From Novosphingobium sp. AAP83 (lineage in GTDB: Bacteria > Pseudomonadota > Alphaproteobacteria > Sphingomonadales > Sphingomonadaceae), in NCBI RefSeq assembly GCF_001295795.1, contig NZ_LJHY01000022.1:1-64000 (forward strand): DNA of 64,000 nucleotides. The letters are read 5' to 3'. Below, piece after piece: positions 34,271 to 46,199 of this stretch; within the stretch, counting starts at the first letter, position 1; every line of letters begins with the position of its first letter. Both the position numbers and the translations under genes were made by a program. The notes beneath the pieces are model-generated. The model saw only the letters and a program-made list of their open reading frames with translations. It was not told where the DNA came from and made no database searches.

Positions 34271-35737
34271 GTGAGCGCAACCATAGTCATCGGTGCCGAC
34301 CGGTCCGGCGCCCCTGTCAGGATCGACGTCGAAGAGCTATTGGCCACCCGCCTGCTGGTGCAGGGTAACAGCGGGTCGGGCAAGTCGCACTTGTTGCGCC
34401 GCCTGCTCGAACAAAGCGCCAGCATCGTCCAGCAGGTGGTGATCGATCCAGAGGGCGATTTCGTAACGCTAGCCGATGCCTTCGGTCATGTCGTGATCGA
34501 TGGCTCGGCTTATGATGCCGCTGAAATCGCCAAGCTGGCCGCGCGCATCCGCAAACACCGTGCCTCGGTGATCCTCACCCTTGATGGCCTCGAACTCGAA
34601 GCGCAGATGCGCTGCGCTGCCGTCTTCCTGAATACCCTGTTCGATGCTCCGCGCGATGAATGGTATCCCGCGCTCGTCGTCGTCGATGAAGCGCAGATGT
34701 TCGCGCCCGCCGCTGCTGGCGATGTGTCCGACGAAGTGCGCCGCCTCAGCCTGTCGGCCATGACCAATCTCATGTGCCGTGGCCGCAAACGCGGTCTTGC
34801 CGGCGTCATTGCCACGCAGCGTCTCGCCAAGCTGGCCAAGAACGTCGCGGCAGAAGCCTCAAACTTCCTGATGGGCCGCACCTTCCTTGATATCGATATG
34901 GCGCGCGCCGCCGATCTTCTGGGGATGGAGCGAAAGCAGGCCGAACAGATCCGCGATCTCGAACGCGGCCATTTCCTCGGCCTCGGCCCCGCCATTGCCC
35001 GCCGCCCGATCGGCGTGCGCATTGCAGAAGTCGAAACCAGCGCGCGCAACGTGATTCATGGGTTGATGCCACTGCCCAACGCAGGCGGGGCAGCCATGGA
35101 ATCGCTCTTGCTGTCAGAACCGCTGGCGATGGAGCCCATGCCCCGCGCGCCCGAACCCGAAGTTGTGCCGGTGGAAAGCGAGGAATTGCTAGGCCAGATT
35201 GCCGGGTTCGTCCCCGCAGGTGAGAACGTCGAACCGCCCGTGGAACCCAGCCTGTTCGCTGCCGAAGAAACCGCCGCCGACATCGCTGCGGTGCTGGCCG
35301 AAATGGCACTGGAACCGGACTGCACTTTCCAGCCCGCCGCCCAACTTTATCAAGACTTTACCGTGCGCTGCCGCATGTTGCGAATCCTGCCGGGAATGGA
35401 CCTCAACGCCTTCCGCCGCCGCTTTGCGATGGCGGTTGCTGGCATTGCCGATGATGCGCAGCCGCAATGGGCTGATCTGCTCCACATTGCCCGCGAAGTG
35501 CCTGATGATCTGCTCGCCCCGTTCCTCGTGCTCGCTCGCGCAGCAGTTGAAGGAGCGCCGTGCCCTGATGATGAAACGCTCGCCACAATATATGGCACGC
35601 GCTCGTCAGGCCGTATCCGTCGCCTGCTCGAACATCTCGAAAAAAGCAATCTGATCGTCGTGCGCACCGATTATGGCGGTAGGCGCTCGGTCGGTATTCC
35701 GGCGTTGGGCCTCACCACCGCGCCGGTTGAGGCATAG
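34271..35737 (+). CDS. HerA/FtsK-like ATPase (DUF87)
   Basis: 488 aa from GTG 34271, which fits the domain start better than TTG 34235. P-loop GNSGSGKSH with K38; Walker B LVVVDEAQ with D139/E140; a later GRKRGLAGVIATQRLAKL resembles the sensor and arginine-finger region of HerA-type hexameric ATPases. The C-terminal ~200 residues contain an acidic, Pro-rich linker and a helical part of unknown function. HerA partners (NurA nuclease, SIR2) are absent, so this is a stand-alone P-loop protein of uncertain role, perhaps DNA-related. Confidence 0.75.
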   Translation: MSATIVIGADRSGAPVRIDVEELLATRLLVQGNSGSGKSHLLRRLLEQSASIVQQVVIDPEGDFVTLADAFGHVVIDGSAYDAAEIAKLAARIRKHRASVILTLDGLELEAQMRCAAVFLNTLFDAPRDEWYPALVVVDEAQMFAPAAAGDVSDEVRRLSLSAMTNLMCRGRKRGLAGVIATQRLAKLAKNVAAEASNFLMGRTFLDIDMARAADLLGMERKQAEQIRDLERGHFLGLGPAIARRPIGVRIAEVETSARNVIHGLMPLPNAGGAAMESLLLSEPLAMEPMPRAPEPEVVPVESEELLGQIAGFVPAGENVEPPVEPSLFAAEETAADIAAVLAEMALEPDCTFQPAAQLYQDFTVRCRMLRILPGMDLNAFRRRFAMAVAGIADDAQPQWADLLHIAREVPDDLLAPFLVLARAAVEGAPCPDDETLATIYGTRSSGRIRRLLEHLEKSNLIVVRTDYGGRRSVGIPALGLTTAPVEA

Positions 35738-35892
35738 GAGCACGGTTCCTCGGGCGCACGCGCTGCCTGTTAACAAACGCTTTGCAGAAAATCGATAGCA
35801 TTACTAATGAACCATAAGACGCCCGTGCCAAAAAACACAGCGTCTTTGCCCTGAACCGGGGCCTTGATTGACTCGCGGTAAGAGGACCTTGC

Positions 35893-36372
35893 GTGGCTAC
35901 GGCAGAGATTACCCGTCAATCGGTTGTTCCTGGATTAGACCTTGATGGCCTTGATTCCGTGCTCGGAATTCATGTCGGCACGGTCAATACGTTGTTCGTC
36001 ACGCGTCTCGAAAGGTTCCTTGATCCTTTGCATGTCACGCCAAAACAGGTGGCGATCCTGTGGTTGGTGAATGCAAATCCGGGCGTCAAACAGACGGATT
36101 TATCCAAGTTTTTCCAGATCGAACGGCCAACCGTACACCAGTTTGTGCGCCAGTTGATCAAGAACGGGTTTCTGCTGAACGAACCGTCAAAACTGGACCG
36201 ACGGGCAGGGGGGCTGTGGATTACGGACGAAGGCGGCGAAGTTCTAGCCAAGGCACGCAGCGCCATCTTCGCCCTTGAAGATTTTCTCACCTCCAGCCTC
36301 ACCGCACGCGAAAAATCCGAACTTTTCCGGATATTGATGAAGCTCTATCTGCTTACCCCGATCAAAGATTGA
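35893..36372 (+). CDS. MarR-family transcriptional regulator
   Basis: 159 aa starting at GTG 35893 with AGAGGA upstream. Winged HTH: VTPKQVAILWLVNANPGVKQ TDLSKFFQIERPTVHQFVRQ, wing with LDRRAGGLWITDEGGEV, and flanking dimerisation helices. It may sense aromatic or phenolic compounds, or oxidants, as many MarR proteins do; no target can be assigned. The gene ends 65 bp before a cytochrome c gene on the same strand. Confidence 0.87.
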   Translation: MATAEITRQSVVPGLDLDGLDSVLGIHVGTVNTLFVTRLERFLDPLHVTPKQVAILWLVNANPGVKQTDLSKFFQIERPTVHQFVRQLIKNGFLLNEPSKLDRRAGGLWITDEGGEVLAKARSAIFALEDFLTSSLTAREKSELFRILMKLYLLTPIKD

Positions 36373-36437
36373 AATATTCAGCGCTGCGAAAGCCGCGCCC
36401 ATTTAAAAAGCTGATCATGTTCGAAGGATATACCGCT

Positions 36438-36812
36438 ATGAAGCGCCTCGCTTTGCTCCCTGCGCTTGCTCTTGCCTGCGCCTCCAGCGCAATGGCCGAG
36501 CCTGCGGGAGACCCGGTGCGCGGCAAAACAGTCTTTGCGCGCTGTACGGCCTGCCATGATCTCAATACCGGCACCACGCGGCTTGGTCCTTCGCTCAAAG
36601 GTATCGTCGGGCGCACGTCGGGCACGATGCCCGGTTTCAATTATTCGGCAGCGATGAAGGATAAAGCCGTTGTGTGGTCGCCCAGCACGCTCGATGCCTA
36701 TCTGGCCGCGCCTGCGAAAACCATTCCCGGTAATCGCATGGCGTTCCCGCCATTGGCCAATGTGCAAGACCGAGCAGACCTGATTGCGTTTCTTGGACAG
36801 TCGGCACGATAG
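36438..36812 (+). CDS. Cytochrome c (class I, c2/c550-like)
   Basis: 124 aa from the ATG at 36438 (AAGGA upstream). Signal peptide to about residue 20 (ALACASSAMA), haem site C36-T-A-C39-H40, and axial M101 in IPGNRMAFP. The fold segments GPSLKGIVGRTSG and DRADLIAFL are those of mitochondrial-type cytochrome c. A soluble periplasmic electron carrier, possibly serving cytochrome oxidase or the periplasmic dehydrogenases of this region. Confidence 0.92.
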   Translation: MKRLALLPALALACASSAMAEPAGDPVRGKTVFARCTACHDLNTGTTRLGPSLKGIVGRTSGTMPGFNYSAAMKDKAVVWSPSTLDAYLAAPAKTIPGNRMAFPPLANVQDRADLIAFLGQSAR

Positions 36813-36900
36813 AAAGCTCGCGTTTTGCCTCGTTCCGAATTCGATGTGTTAATTCTACCGGCCCTGTTGACTTTTCTGCGCGAGTATCCATTTTTTAACC

Positions 36901-37335
36901 ATGCTATCGCAAAAGACGCGTTATACAATCCGGGCTTTGCAACATTTGGCCGGCACATGGGGCCAAGGATCAGTGCGGCTTGATGCGATTGCCGAAGCGC
37001 AAAACATTCCGCGCAAATTCCTGACCGTCATCCTGTCCGAAATGGCGCGTGAAGGCATCGTTGTTTCCCATCGCGGGCGTGACGGCGGTTATGAATTGGC
37101 CTTGCCTCCGGTCGATATCCGCTATGGCGATATCATTCGTCTCACACGCGGCAGTCTCGCGCTGGTGCCGTGCGCCAGCCGCAACGCGCATGAAACCTGC
37201 AACAATTGTCTGCCCGAAGCGGAATGCAAATTGCGGGGACTGATGCTGCTTTTGCGCGATGAAACCGCTGCTATCCTTGATCGCATTTCGCTTGCTGATC
37301 CCATTGAGATTGAAGCACCGTTTGCCATCGCCTGA
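36901..37335 (+). CDS. Rrf2-family transcriptional regulator
   Basis: 144 aa. The start MLSQKTRYTIRALQHLAGTW and winged HTH are typical of Rrf2/IscR/NsrR. Four cysteines between about residues 92 and 110 (PCASRNAHETCNNC ... AEC) form a cluster-ligand pattern, so it could carry an Fe-S cluster and sense iron, nitric oxide or redox state. It stands alone; the target is unknown. Confidence 0.87.
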   Translation: MLSQKTRYTIRALQHLAGTWGQGSVRLDAIAEAQNIPRKFLTVILSEMAREGIVVSHRGRDGGYELALPPVDIRYGDIIRLTRGSLALVPCASRNAHETCNNCLPEAECKLRGLMLLLRDETAAILDRISLADPIEIEAPFAIA

Positions 37336-37412
37336 ACCATTAAATCACGAAAGCTGTGTCGCACTTGTGAACTTCACTTGGCGTTCAGGAACCGGCTGGC
37401 TATAGGGTCGGC

Positions 37413-38231
37413 ATGACGTCTTCTGCTCAATCGCAATCCGGCCCCCGCCGCCCGCTGCGCTTCGCCATTCTTGCCGCTGCCACGGTCGCTATGGGACTGA
37501 CCGCCGGCTGTGCAGGAGGCAAAGGCAAAAAGGACGTCGCTTACGTCGCGCGCGATGTTGATACACTTTATGTCGCCGCCAAAGACCGGCTTGATCGCGG
37601 CGATTCCAAGCAGGCCGCCGCCCTGTTTGACGAGGTTGAGCGTCAGCACCCATATTCGCCTTGGGCACGCCGCGCCCAGTTGATGAGCGCGTTCAGCTAT
37701 TACGTCTCGCGTGATTATTCGAAGTCCGTGCAGTCGGCACAGCGCTTCCTGTCTATCCACCCAGGAAACAAAGACGCGCCTTATGCCTATTACCTGATTG
37801 CCTTGTGCTATTACGAGCAGATCAGCGACGTAACCCGCGACCAGAAGATCACGCAGCAAGCGTTGACCGCGATGAACGAACTGGTCCGTCGTTACCCAAA
37901 CACCGATTACGCCGCCGATGCGCGCCTCAAGATCGATCTGATCAACGATCACCTTGCGGGCAAGGAAATGGAAATCGGACGCATGTATCAGCGCAGTGGC
38001 AAATGGCTTGCGGGCACGCTGCGCTTCAGCACTGTGGCCGAAAAATACCAGACCACCAGCCATGCACCCGAAGCGCTCTACCGCCTCGTCGAAAGCTATT
38101 TGTCGCTGGGCCTGCCAACAGAAGCGCAAAAAGCCGCTGCCGTGCTCGGCGCAAACTATCCCGGCAGCAAGTGGTACGAGCGCTCGTTCGATCTCATTAA
38201 CAAGTACGCGCCGGGCACAACGGCCAGCTAA
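37413..38231 (+). CDS. bamD: Outer-membrane assembly lipoprotein BamD
   Basis: 272 aa. Lipobox LTAGC with C33; five TPR-like repeats follow (TLYVAAKDRLDRGDSKQAAA, HPYSPWARRAQLMSAFSYYV and others). BamD is the essential partner of BamA in the beta-barrel assembly complex at the inner face of the outer membrane. In alphaproteobacteria it usually precedes recN; here two opposite-strand genes lie in between. A 20-bp perfect palindrome follows 13 bp after the stop. Confidence 0.93.
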   Translation: MTSSAQSQSGPRRPLRFAILAAATVAMGLTAGCAGGKGKKDVAYVARDVDTLYVAAKDRLDRGDSKQAAALFDEVERQHPYSPWARRAQLMSAFSYYVSRDYSKSVQSAQRFLSIHPGNKDAPYAYYLIALCYYEQISDVTRDQKITQQALTAMNELVRRYPNTDYAADARLKIDLINDHLAGKEMEIGRMYQRSGKWLAGTLRFSTVAEKYQTTSHAPEALYRLVESYLSLGLPTEAQKAAAVLGANYPGSKWYERSFDLINKYAPGTTAS

Positions 38232-38244
38232 AAAACCCTGTTTA

Positions 38245-38277
38245 CCCCTCCCTTAAGGGAGGGGCGAGGGAAGGGGT
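38245..38277. repeat. GC-rich palindromic repeat after bamD
   Basis: CCCCTCCCTTAAGGGAGGGG (38245-38264) is a perfect 20-bp palindrome followed by a degenerate half CGAGGGAAGGGGTT. It resembles in base style, though not in exact sequence, the palindromes around DUF559 and ligA. It may act as a terminator between convergent genes. Confidence 0.6.
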
Positions 38278-38303
38278 TACGCGATTTGTCTTGGCCGGAA
38301 CAA

Positions 38304-39368
38304 TCAGGCCACCTGCAACTGCCGTACAGGTTGAGCCACTTCGCTCACCGCTGCGATGAACTGGTCCGTCGCACGGTCCCAGTTATACGAAGCGCCATGA
38401 ACTGCCGCGCCCAGCTTGTCGCACCGCAGAGCCTTCTGGATGGCCACGCCCAAATCTTCATCCAGCGCGCCGATCTTCATCGGCAAATCACCACCCGGAC
38501 CGTAACCACCAGCGCCGATGATATCGAGCGGACCCGGTACGGGAAATCCGGCAACCGGCACGCCGCAAGCCAGCGCCTCAATCATCACCAGCCCGAAGGT
38601 ATCAGTGCGGCTTGGAAAAACGAACACATCGGCTGAACAATAGGCCTGCGCCAGCGCCTCACCATGTAGCGCGCCCAAAAAGCGCACATCGGGATAGCGC
38701 GCCTTTAACCGCAACAAATCCGGCCCATCGCCCACCACAACTTTCGTGCCTGCAACGTCGGCATCCAGAAACGCCGTTAGGTTTTTCTCGATAGCCACGC
38801 GACCCACGCTCAGCAGCACCGGCCCGGCAGCGCCGGCCAATTCTAGCAAAGGGGCATGGCCGGGACGGAACAATTCGCGGTCAATCCCGCGCGTCCAGAT
38901 ACGTGTCTGGCCAATCCCTTGTGCCGCAAGTTCCCCCGCCAGCGTCGGCGTGGATACCAGAACCGCGCGGCTAGCATTGTGGAACCGGCGCATGACCGGC
39001 CAGAACATATCCGCGCTCAAACCCGTGCGCGCCGCCGCATAATCGGGAAAGCGCGTGTGGAAAGCGCTGGTAAACGGCACGCCGTTAGCCTTGCACCAGC
39101 TCCGCGCGCTCCAGCCAATCGGCCCTTCGGTTGATATGTGCACCACATCGGGCGCAAAATCGGCCAACGTGCGGCGGGTGCCAAAACGCGGGGCCATTGC
39201 CAGCCGGATTTCGCTATAGCCGGGCAGGGGCATCGTGCGGAATTGCCCTGGCGTCACCAGCTCCACCTCATGCCCGCGCGTGATCAGGCGCTCGACCGTG
39301 GCGGCCAGCGTGCGGACCACGCCGTTGACTTGCGGATGCCAGGCGTCCGTGCAGATCGCGATCCTCAT
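38304..39368 (-). CDS. Glycosyltransferase family 1 (GT4), mannosyltransferase-like
   Basis: 354 aa with the GT-B fold: N-domain MRIAICTDAWHPQVNGVVRT and FTSAFHTRFPDY, C-domain GPVLLSVGRVAIEKN, FLGALHGEALAQAYCSADVFVFPS and the EX7E motif region RTDTFGLVMIEALACGVPV. It resembles GDP-mannose-dependent alpha-mannosyltransferases acting on lipids (MgtA/PimB-like). Overlap of its start with the upstream phosphatase gene (ATGA) suggests a joint role in glycolipid or envelope synthesis. Confidence 0.87.
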   Translation of the reverse strand: MRIAICTDAWHPQVNGVVRTLAATVERLITRGHEVELVTPGQFRTMPLPGYSEIRLAMAPRFGTRRTLADFAPDVVHISTEGPIGWSARSWCKANGVPFTSAFHTRFPDYAAARTGLSADMFWPVMRRFHNASRAVLVSTPTLAGELAAQGIGQTRIWTRGIDRELFRPGHAPLLELAGAAGPVLLSVGRVAIEKNLTAFLDADVAGTKVVVGDGPDLLRLKARYPDVRFLGALHGEALAQAYCSADVFVFPSRTDTFGLVMIEALACGVPVAGFPVPGPLDIIGAGGYGPGGDLPMKIGALDEDLGVAIQKALRCDKLGAAVHGASYNWDRATDQFIAAVSEVAQPVRQLQVA

Positions 39369-40276
39369 GCGAATTCTTCCTCAAGCGCAGGAATAGGTGC
39401 AAGCACGGACTTTATAGCCGCCGCACGCCGCGTCTCCTCGGCCCAGTCGATGATCGACATCGCGCCGTCATGCTCTTCCACCAGCGCCGTGCAGCTTTCG
39501 ACCCAGTCGCCGTCGTTGTAATAGGTCACATCGCCGATCTGGCGGATTTCGGCGCAATGGATGTGCCCGCACACCACCCCGTCCACGCCCATATCGCGTG
39601 CCGCGTGCGCCACAGCTTCTTCAAAATCACACACGAACTGGACCGCGTTCTTCACCCGCTTTTTCAGATAGGCCGATAGCGACCAGTACGGCATCTTGAA
39701 CTGCCGCCGCACCGCATTGAACCACCCGTTCGCGCGCAGCAGCAGCGAATAGGCCTTGTCGCCTGCAAACGCGAGCCAGCGGGCATAAAGCACCACGCCG
39801 TCAAACCCGTCGCCATGCGTCACCAGCAAACGCCGCCCGTCTGCCGTCTCGTGGATGGCGTCCAGCGCCAATTCCACGCCGCCAAACTCCATCCCTGCAT
39901 AAGGGCGCAGCATCTCGTCATGGTTGCCCGCAATCAGCACCACACGCGTGCCCCGGTGCGCCATCTTCAGAATGCGGCGGACCACCTCGTTGTGTGCGTC
40001 GGGCCAATACCAGCCCTTGCTCAAACGCCAGCCGTCCACAATGTCGCCCACCAGATAGAGCGTTTCGCATTCAATCGAGGCAAGGAAATCGAGCAGCAGC
40101 GTGGCATTGCAGCCCCGCGTGCCCAGATGGATGTCCGAAATCCACACCGTGCGCAGCTTGCGCTTGGGCCGGAACCCGCGCGGCTCAGGCATATCCAGCC
40201 ACGCTGGAATCGAACCAAACAGATCTGCCGGGGACTTGAACGGGACGGAACCGCCCGATTTCGCGCGAGAAGCCAT
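39365..40276 (-). CDS. LpxH-like metallophosphoesterase
   Basis: 303 aa from the ATG at 40276 (GAAAGG upstream). Calcineurin-type metal motifs: D48-I-H50, G-D78 (LVGDIVDGW), GNHD (N118, H119), THGDGFD and GHIH. This longer group of UDP-2,3-diacylglucosamine pyrophosphatase-like proteins is common in alphaproteobacteria, where it is often paired with a glycosyltransferase as here. Lipid A precursor hydrolysis is possible, but paralogues act on other lipids. Divergent from recN with 148 bp between starts. Confidence 0.82.
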   Translation of the reverse strand: MASRAKSGGSVPFKSPADLFGSIPAWLDMPEPRGFRPKRKLRTVWISDIHLGTRGCNATLLLDFLASIECETLYLVGDIVDGWRLSKGWYWPDAHNEVVRRILKMAHRGTRVVLIAGNHDEMLRPYAGMEFGGVELALDAIHETADGRRLLVTHGDGFDGVVLYARWLAFAGDKAYSLLLRANGWFNAVRRQFKMPYWSLSAYLKKRVKNAVQFVCDFEEAVAHAARDMGVDGVVCGHIHCAEIRQIGDVTYYNDGDWVESCTALVEEHDGAMSIIDWAEETRRAAAIKSVLAPIPALEEEFA

Positions 40277-40424
40277 GAAGCGCACCTTTCATCAGTTCGT
40301 CACGCTTTGGCGGATTCGCGTTGCGGCTGTATGGCAGGGTGTCACGCAGGTGAAACAAGACAAGAACGTAACATGACATCGGCAGGTGACGAACCGCCAA
40401 CAAGGCGCTAGAGAATCAACCGCA

Positions 40425-42085
40425 ATGCTCACCAGCCTCTCGATCCGCAATGTCGTCCTCATCGAAGCGCTGGACTTGTCGTTCAGCGGTGGCCTCGGTG
40501 TGCTCACCGGAGAAACCGGCGCGGGCAAGTCGATCCTGCTCGATGCGCTTGGCCTCGTGCTGGGGGATCGCGCCGATAACGGCCTTGTGCGCGGCGGCGA
40601 AGATCAGGCCAGCGTTACCGCCACGTTTGAATTCAGCAAACTCCCCGATCCCATCCGCACCTCGCTGTCCGATGCCGAAGTCGATCTGGAACCGGGCGAA
40701 CCGCTGATCGTCAAACGCCGGTTGAAGGCCGATGGCGGCTCCAAGGCCTTCATCAACGATCAACCCGTCGGCGTCGCGCTGCTGCGCGATATCGCCCGCA
40801 ATCTGGTCGAACTCCACGGCCAGCATGATGATCGCGGCCTCGTCAACGCACGCGGCCACCGCGCCTTGCTCGATCGCTATGCCGGTGGCGATGTTGCCGC
40901 TGTCGAACAGGCGTGGGGCAAATGGCGCAAGGCCGAAGACGCGCTTGCCCAGGCCCGCGCCGCGATTAACAAAGCCGCCGAAGAACAAGACCTGCTGCTT
41001 GCCCACCTCACCGAACTCGCGGCCCTTGCCCCCGAAGCCGGTGAGGAAGACGAACTCGCCGGCCAGCGCGCCGATATGCAAAAGGGTGAACGCCTTTCGG
41101 GCGACCTGATCGAACTCCAACGCCTGTGGGAAGGCTCGGATTCCGCGCTTGCCGGTTTGCGCAGCGCTGCCCGCCGCCTAGATCGCATCGCCAGCGAACA
41201 CCCGATGCTCGCCGAAGCACTCGAATCGCTGGATCGCGCCGTGATCGAAGCAGGTGAGGCGGAGGATAAGCTCTCCCGCGCCGCCGAACTGCTCGCATTT
41301 GATCCGTCCTTGCTGGATCGCATCGAAACCCGCCTGTTCGAACTGCGCGCCGCCGCCCGCAAGCACAATTGCACAGCCGATCAACTGCCTGCCAAGATGA
41401 TCGAACTGCGCGAAGCGCTCGATGCCATCGAAGGCGGCGAAGCGCAGATCGGCACGCTTGAACGCACCGCCCGCGAATCCGCGCTCGATTATCAGGCCAA
41501 AGCCGAAGCGCTCTCGGTCATCCGCGCCGAAGCCGCGCGCCGCCTCGATAGGGCCGTCGCGGCAGAACTTGCGCCGCTCAAGCTTGATTCCGCCAAATTC
41601 CACACCGCCGTCATCCGCCTGCCCGATGATCGCTGGGGCGCAGGCGGCATGGACGCAGTCGAATTCCTTATCTCGACAAACCCCGGTGCCGATTTCGCCC
41701 CGCTTGGCAAAATCGCATCGGGCGGCGAACTCTCGCGCTTCATCCTCGCGCTCAAAGTCGCACTGGCGGAAGAGGGCGGGGCCGCCACGATCATCTTTGA
41801 CGAGATTGATCGCGGGGTCGGCGGCGCAGTCGCCAGCGCCATCGGCGAACGCCTTGCACGCCTCGCCTCTGCCGGCCAGCTCCTCGCTGTCACTCACAGC
41901 CCGCAAGTCGCCGCGCGCGGTGATCGTCACTACATGATCGCAAAATCCTCCCAAGGCACCGTCACCCGCACCTCGGTCGGCCTCCTCGATGCCGCCGCCC
42001 GCAAGGAAGAAATCGCGCGCATGCTCTCGGGCGCCGAAGTCACCGCCGAAGCTCGCGCTCAGGCAGATCGCCTGCTCGAACAGGC

Positions 42086-42089
<4 letters not shown>
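40425..42089 (+). CDS. recN: DNA repair protein RecN
   Basis: 554 aa SMC-like ATPase. The family start MLTSLSIRNVVLIEALDL fixes the ATG at 40425. Walker A GETGAGKS (29-36), long coiled coil (~160-370), ABC signature IASGGELSRF, and Walker B IIFDEIDRGVGG followed by LLAVTHSPQVAA. It acts in double-strand-break repair by recombination. The stop overlaps the ATG of the DUF559 gene (ATGA), so a palindromic repeat begins only 7 bp beyond recN. Confidence 0.96.
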
Positions 42090-44856
<2,767 letters not shown>

Positions 44857-44862
44857 CCCGTC

Positions 44863-45489
44863 ATGGCATTTCACACCTGGTGGTTGTTCGTCGTCACCGT
44901 GTTCTTCATCTCGGGTTCGCCCGGGCCCAACATGCTCCATGTGATGACGCGCAGCGTCGAACTGGGTCTCGCACGGTCAACTTTGGCGATGGCGGGCTGC
45001 TTTATCGCGGTGGTCATGCTGCTTTCGGCCTCGGCCTTGGGCCTTGCCGCCTTGCTCGCGGCCTTGCCCGGTGCGTTTACAGTGCTGCGGGTGCTGGGCG
45101 CGGGCTATTTGCTTTGGCTGGGCTACAAATCGTGGACAGCCAAAGATGCTGCGGTTGATCTGGTTGACGGGCAGGGCGTCCCAGCGATTTCGAACGGGCG
45201 GATATTCCGCACCGCCTTCACCGTCGGCATATCCAACCCAAAAGCGCTGCTGTTTGCCGCTGCCTTTTTGCCCCAATTCATTGATTCATCGAAGCCGGAA
45301 CTGCCGCAATTGGTTGTGATGATCCTGACGTTCGGCGTGATCGAAATCTCGTGGTTCTTCGTCTATGCACTTGGCGGCAGGTCGATCGCAAGCGCCCTCA
45401 CGCGGCCCGCGCTCCGTACCTTGTTCAACCGCATCACCGGCGGCGTCTTTGTCGCCTTCGGTTTGGCGATGCTCGGCTCGCGGACATAA
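44863..45489 (+). CDS. LysE/RhtB-family amino-acid exporter
   Basis: 208 aa with six hydrophobic segments and family motifs: N-terminal FFISGSPGPNMLHVMTRSVE, GAGYLLWLGYKSW and FRTAFTVGISNPKALLFAAAF. It likely exports an amino acid or homoserine-like metabolite. It begins 6 bp after the ligA stop, so it may be read from the same transcript. Confidence 0.9.
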   Translation: MAFHTWWLFVVTVFFISGSPGPNMLHVMTRSVELGLARSTLAMAGCFIAVVMLLSASALGLAALLAALPGAFTVLRVLGAGYLLWLGYKSWTAKDAAVDLVDGQGVPAISNGRIFRTAFTVGISNPKALLFAAAFLPQFIDSSKPELPQLVVMILTFGVIEISWFFVYALGGRSIASALTRPALRTLFNRITGGVFVAFGLAMLGSRT

Positions 45490-45523
45490 AAACAAAGCCG
45501 CATCAGGCGGTTGGGAGATTACC

Positions 45524-46024
45524 ATGCTCGAAGACCTCGCCGCCATCGCCGCCGAAGCCGGAGCCATGCTCAAGGCGCGCGGCCAGAAAATCGCCGTGGT
45601 TGATGGCGCAACAGGCGGGCTGATCTCGGCCAGCCTGCTCGCGATGACCGGCGCTTCGGCTTATTTCCTCGGTGGCAGCGTGATCTATTCGATGAAGGGC
45701 CGCCGCATCGCCCTTGATCACGCGCCCGGATCACTGCGTGCGTTCACTTCGGCCACCGAAGCCTATGCCACCGAACAGGCACGGCTGATCCGCGCAAGGC
45801 TTGGCGCGGATTGGGGCATTGCCGAAACCGGCGCGGCGGGCGGCGGCAGCGCTCATCCGCTCGGCGTTGCCTCGGGCACCAGTGCTTTCGCGGTCGTCGG
45901 TCCTGACGGCATCGTTGCGTCGCGCCGGATCGAAACCGGCAGCAATGATCGCCTCGCCAATATGCAGGCCTTCACCGCAGGCGCGCTCACCTTGTTACGC
46001 GATACATTGGCCGATCACGGCTAA
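45524..46024 (+). CDS. CinA C-terminal-domain protein with altered active site
   Basis: 166 aa from ATG 45524 (GGGAGA upstream). The fold of nicotinamide-nucleotide amidohydrolase (PncC/CinA) is visible: GATGGLISASLLAMTGASAYFLGGSVIYS and ETGAAGGGSAHPLGVASGT. However, the family motif ESCTGG reads DGATGG, and the Lys after YSNEAK is displaced (YSMKGRR). Glu to Asp and loss of the Ser suggest reduced or changed activity. It follows lysE by 34 bp. Function uncertain. Confidence 0.75.
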   Translation: MLEDLAAIAAEAGAMLKARGQKIAVVDGATGGLISASLLAMTGASAYFLGGSVIYSMKGRRIALDHAPGSLRAFTSATEAYATEQARLIRARLGADWGIAETGAAGGGSAHPLGVASGTSAFAVVGPDGIVASRRIETGSNDRLANMQAFTAGALTLLRDTLADHG

Positions 46025-46143
46025 AACCGTTTTCCTACAGCCCATGCGATATGCTTGGGTGATGGGATGGAAATCAACCGCCTTTTCAGAACCTTGCCCC
46101 GCGCGATGCAGGCTTCTTGGGGGGCTGACAGTTTTCTCTCAGG

Positions 46144-46193
46144 ACAGTGTAAACTGTGTAAACCTGTTCAGGTTGACCTTGGTCAACCTGAAC
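46144..46193. promoter_or_regulatory. Cluster of dyads ending in a 28-bp perfect palindrome
   Basis: ACAGTGTAAACTGT (46144-46157) is a 5-bp dyad overlapping a direct repeat GTGTAAAC (46147 and 46156). Next comes a perfect palindrome with 13-bp arms GTTCAGGTTGACC and its complement around TT (46166-46193). It lies between the convergent cinA-like and prmA genes, 6 bp beyond the prmA stop. ACAGTTTACACTGT-like sequence recalls TetR-type operators, but no promoter-facing gene is present, and no T run supports a terminator. Confidence 0.5.
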
Positions 46194-46199
46194 AAAGCA

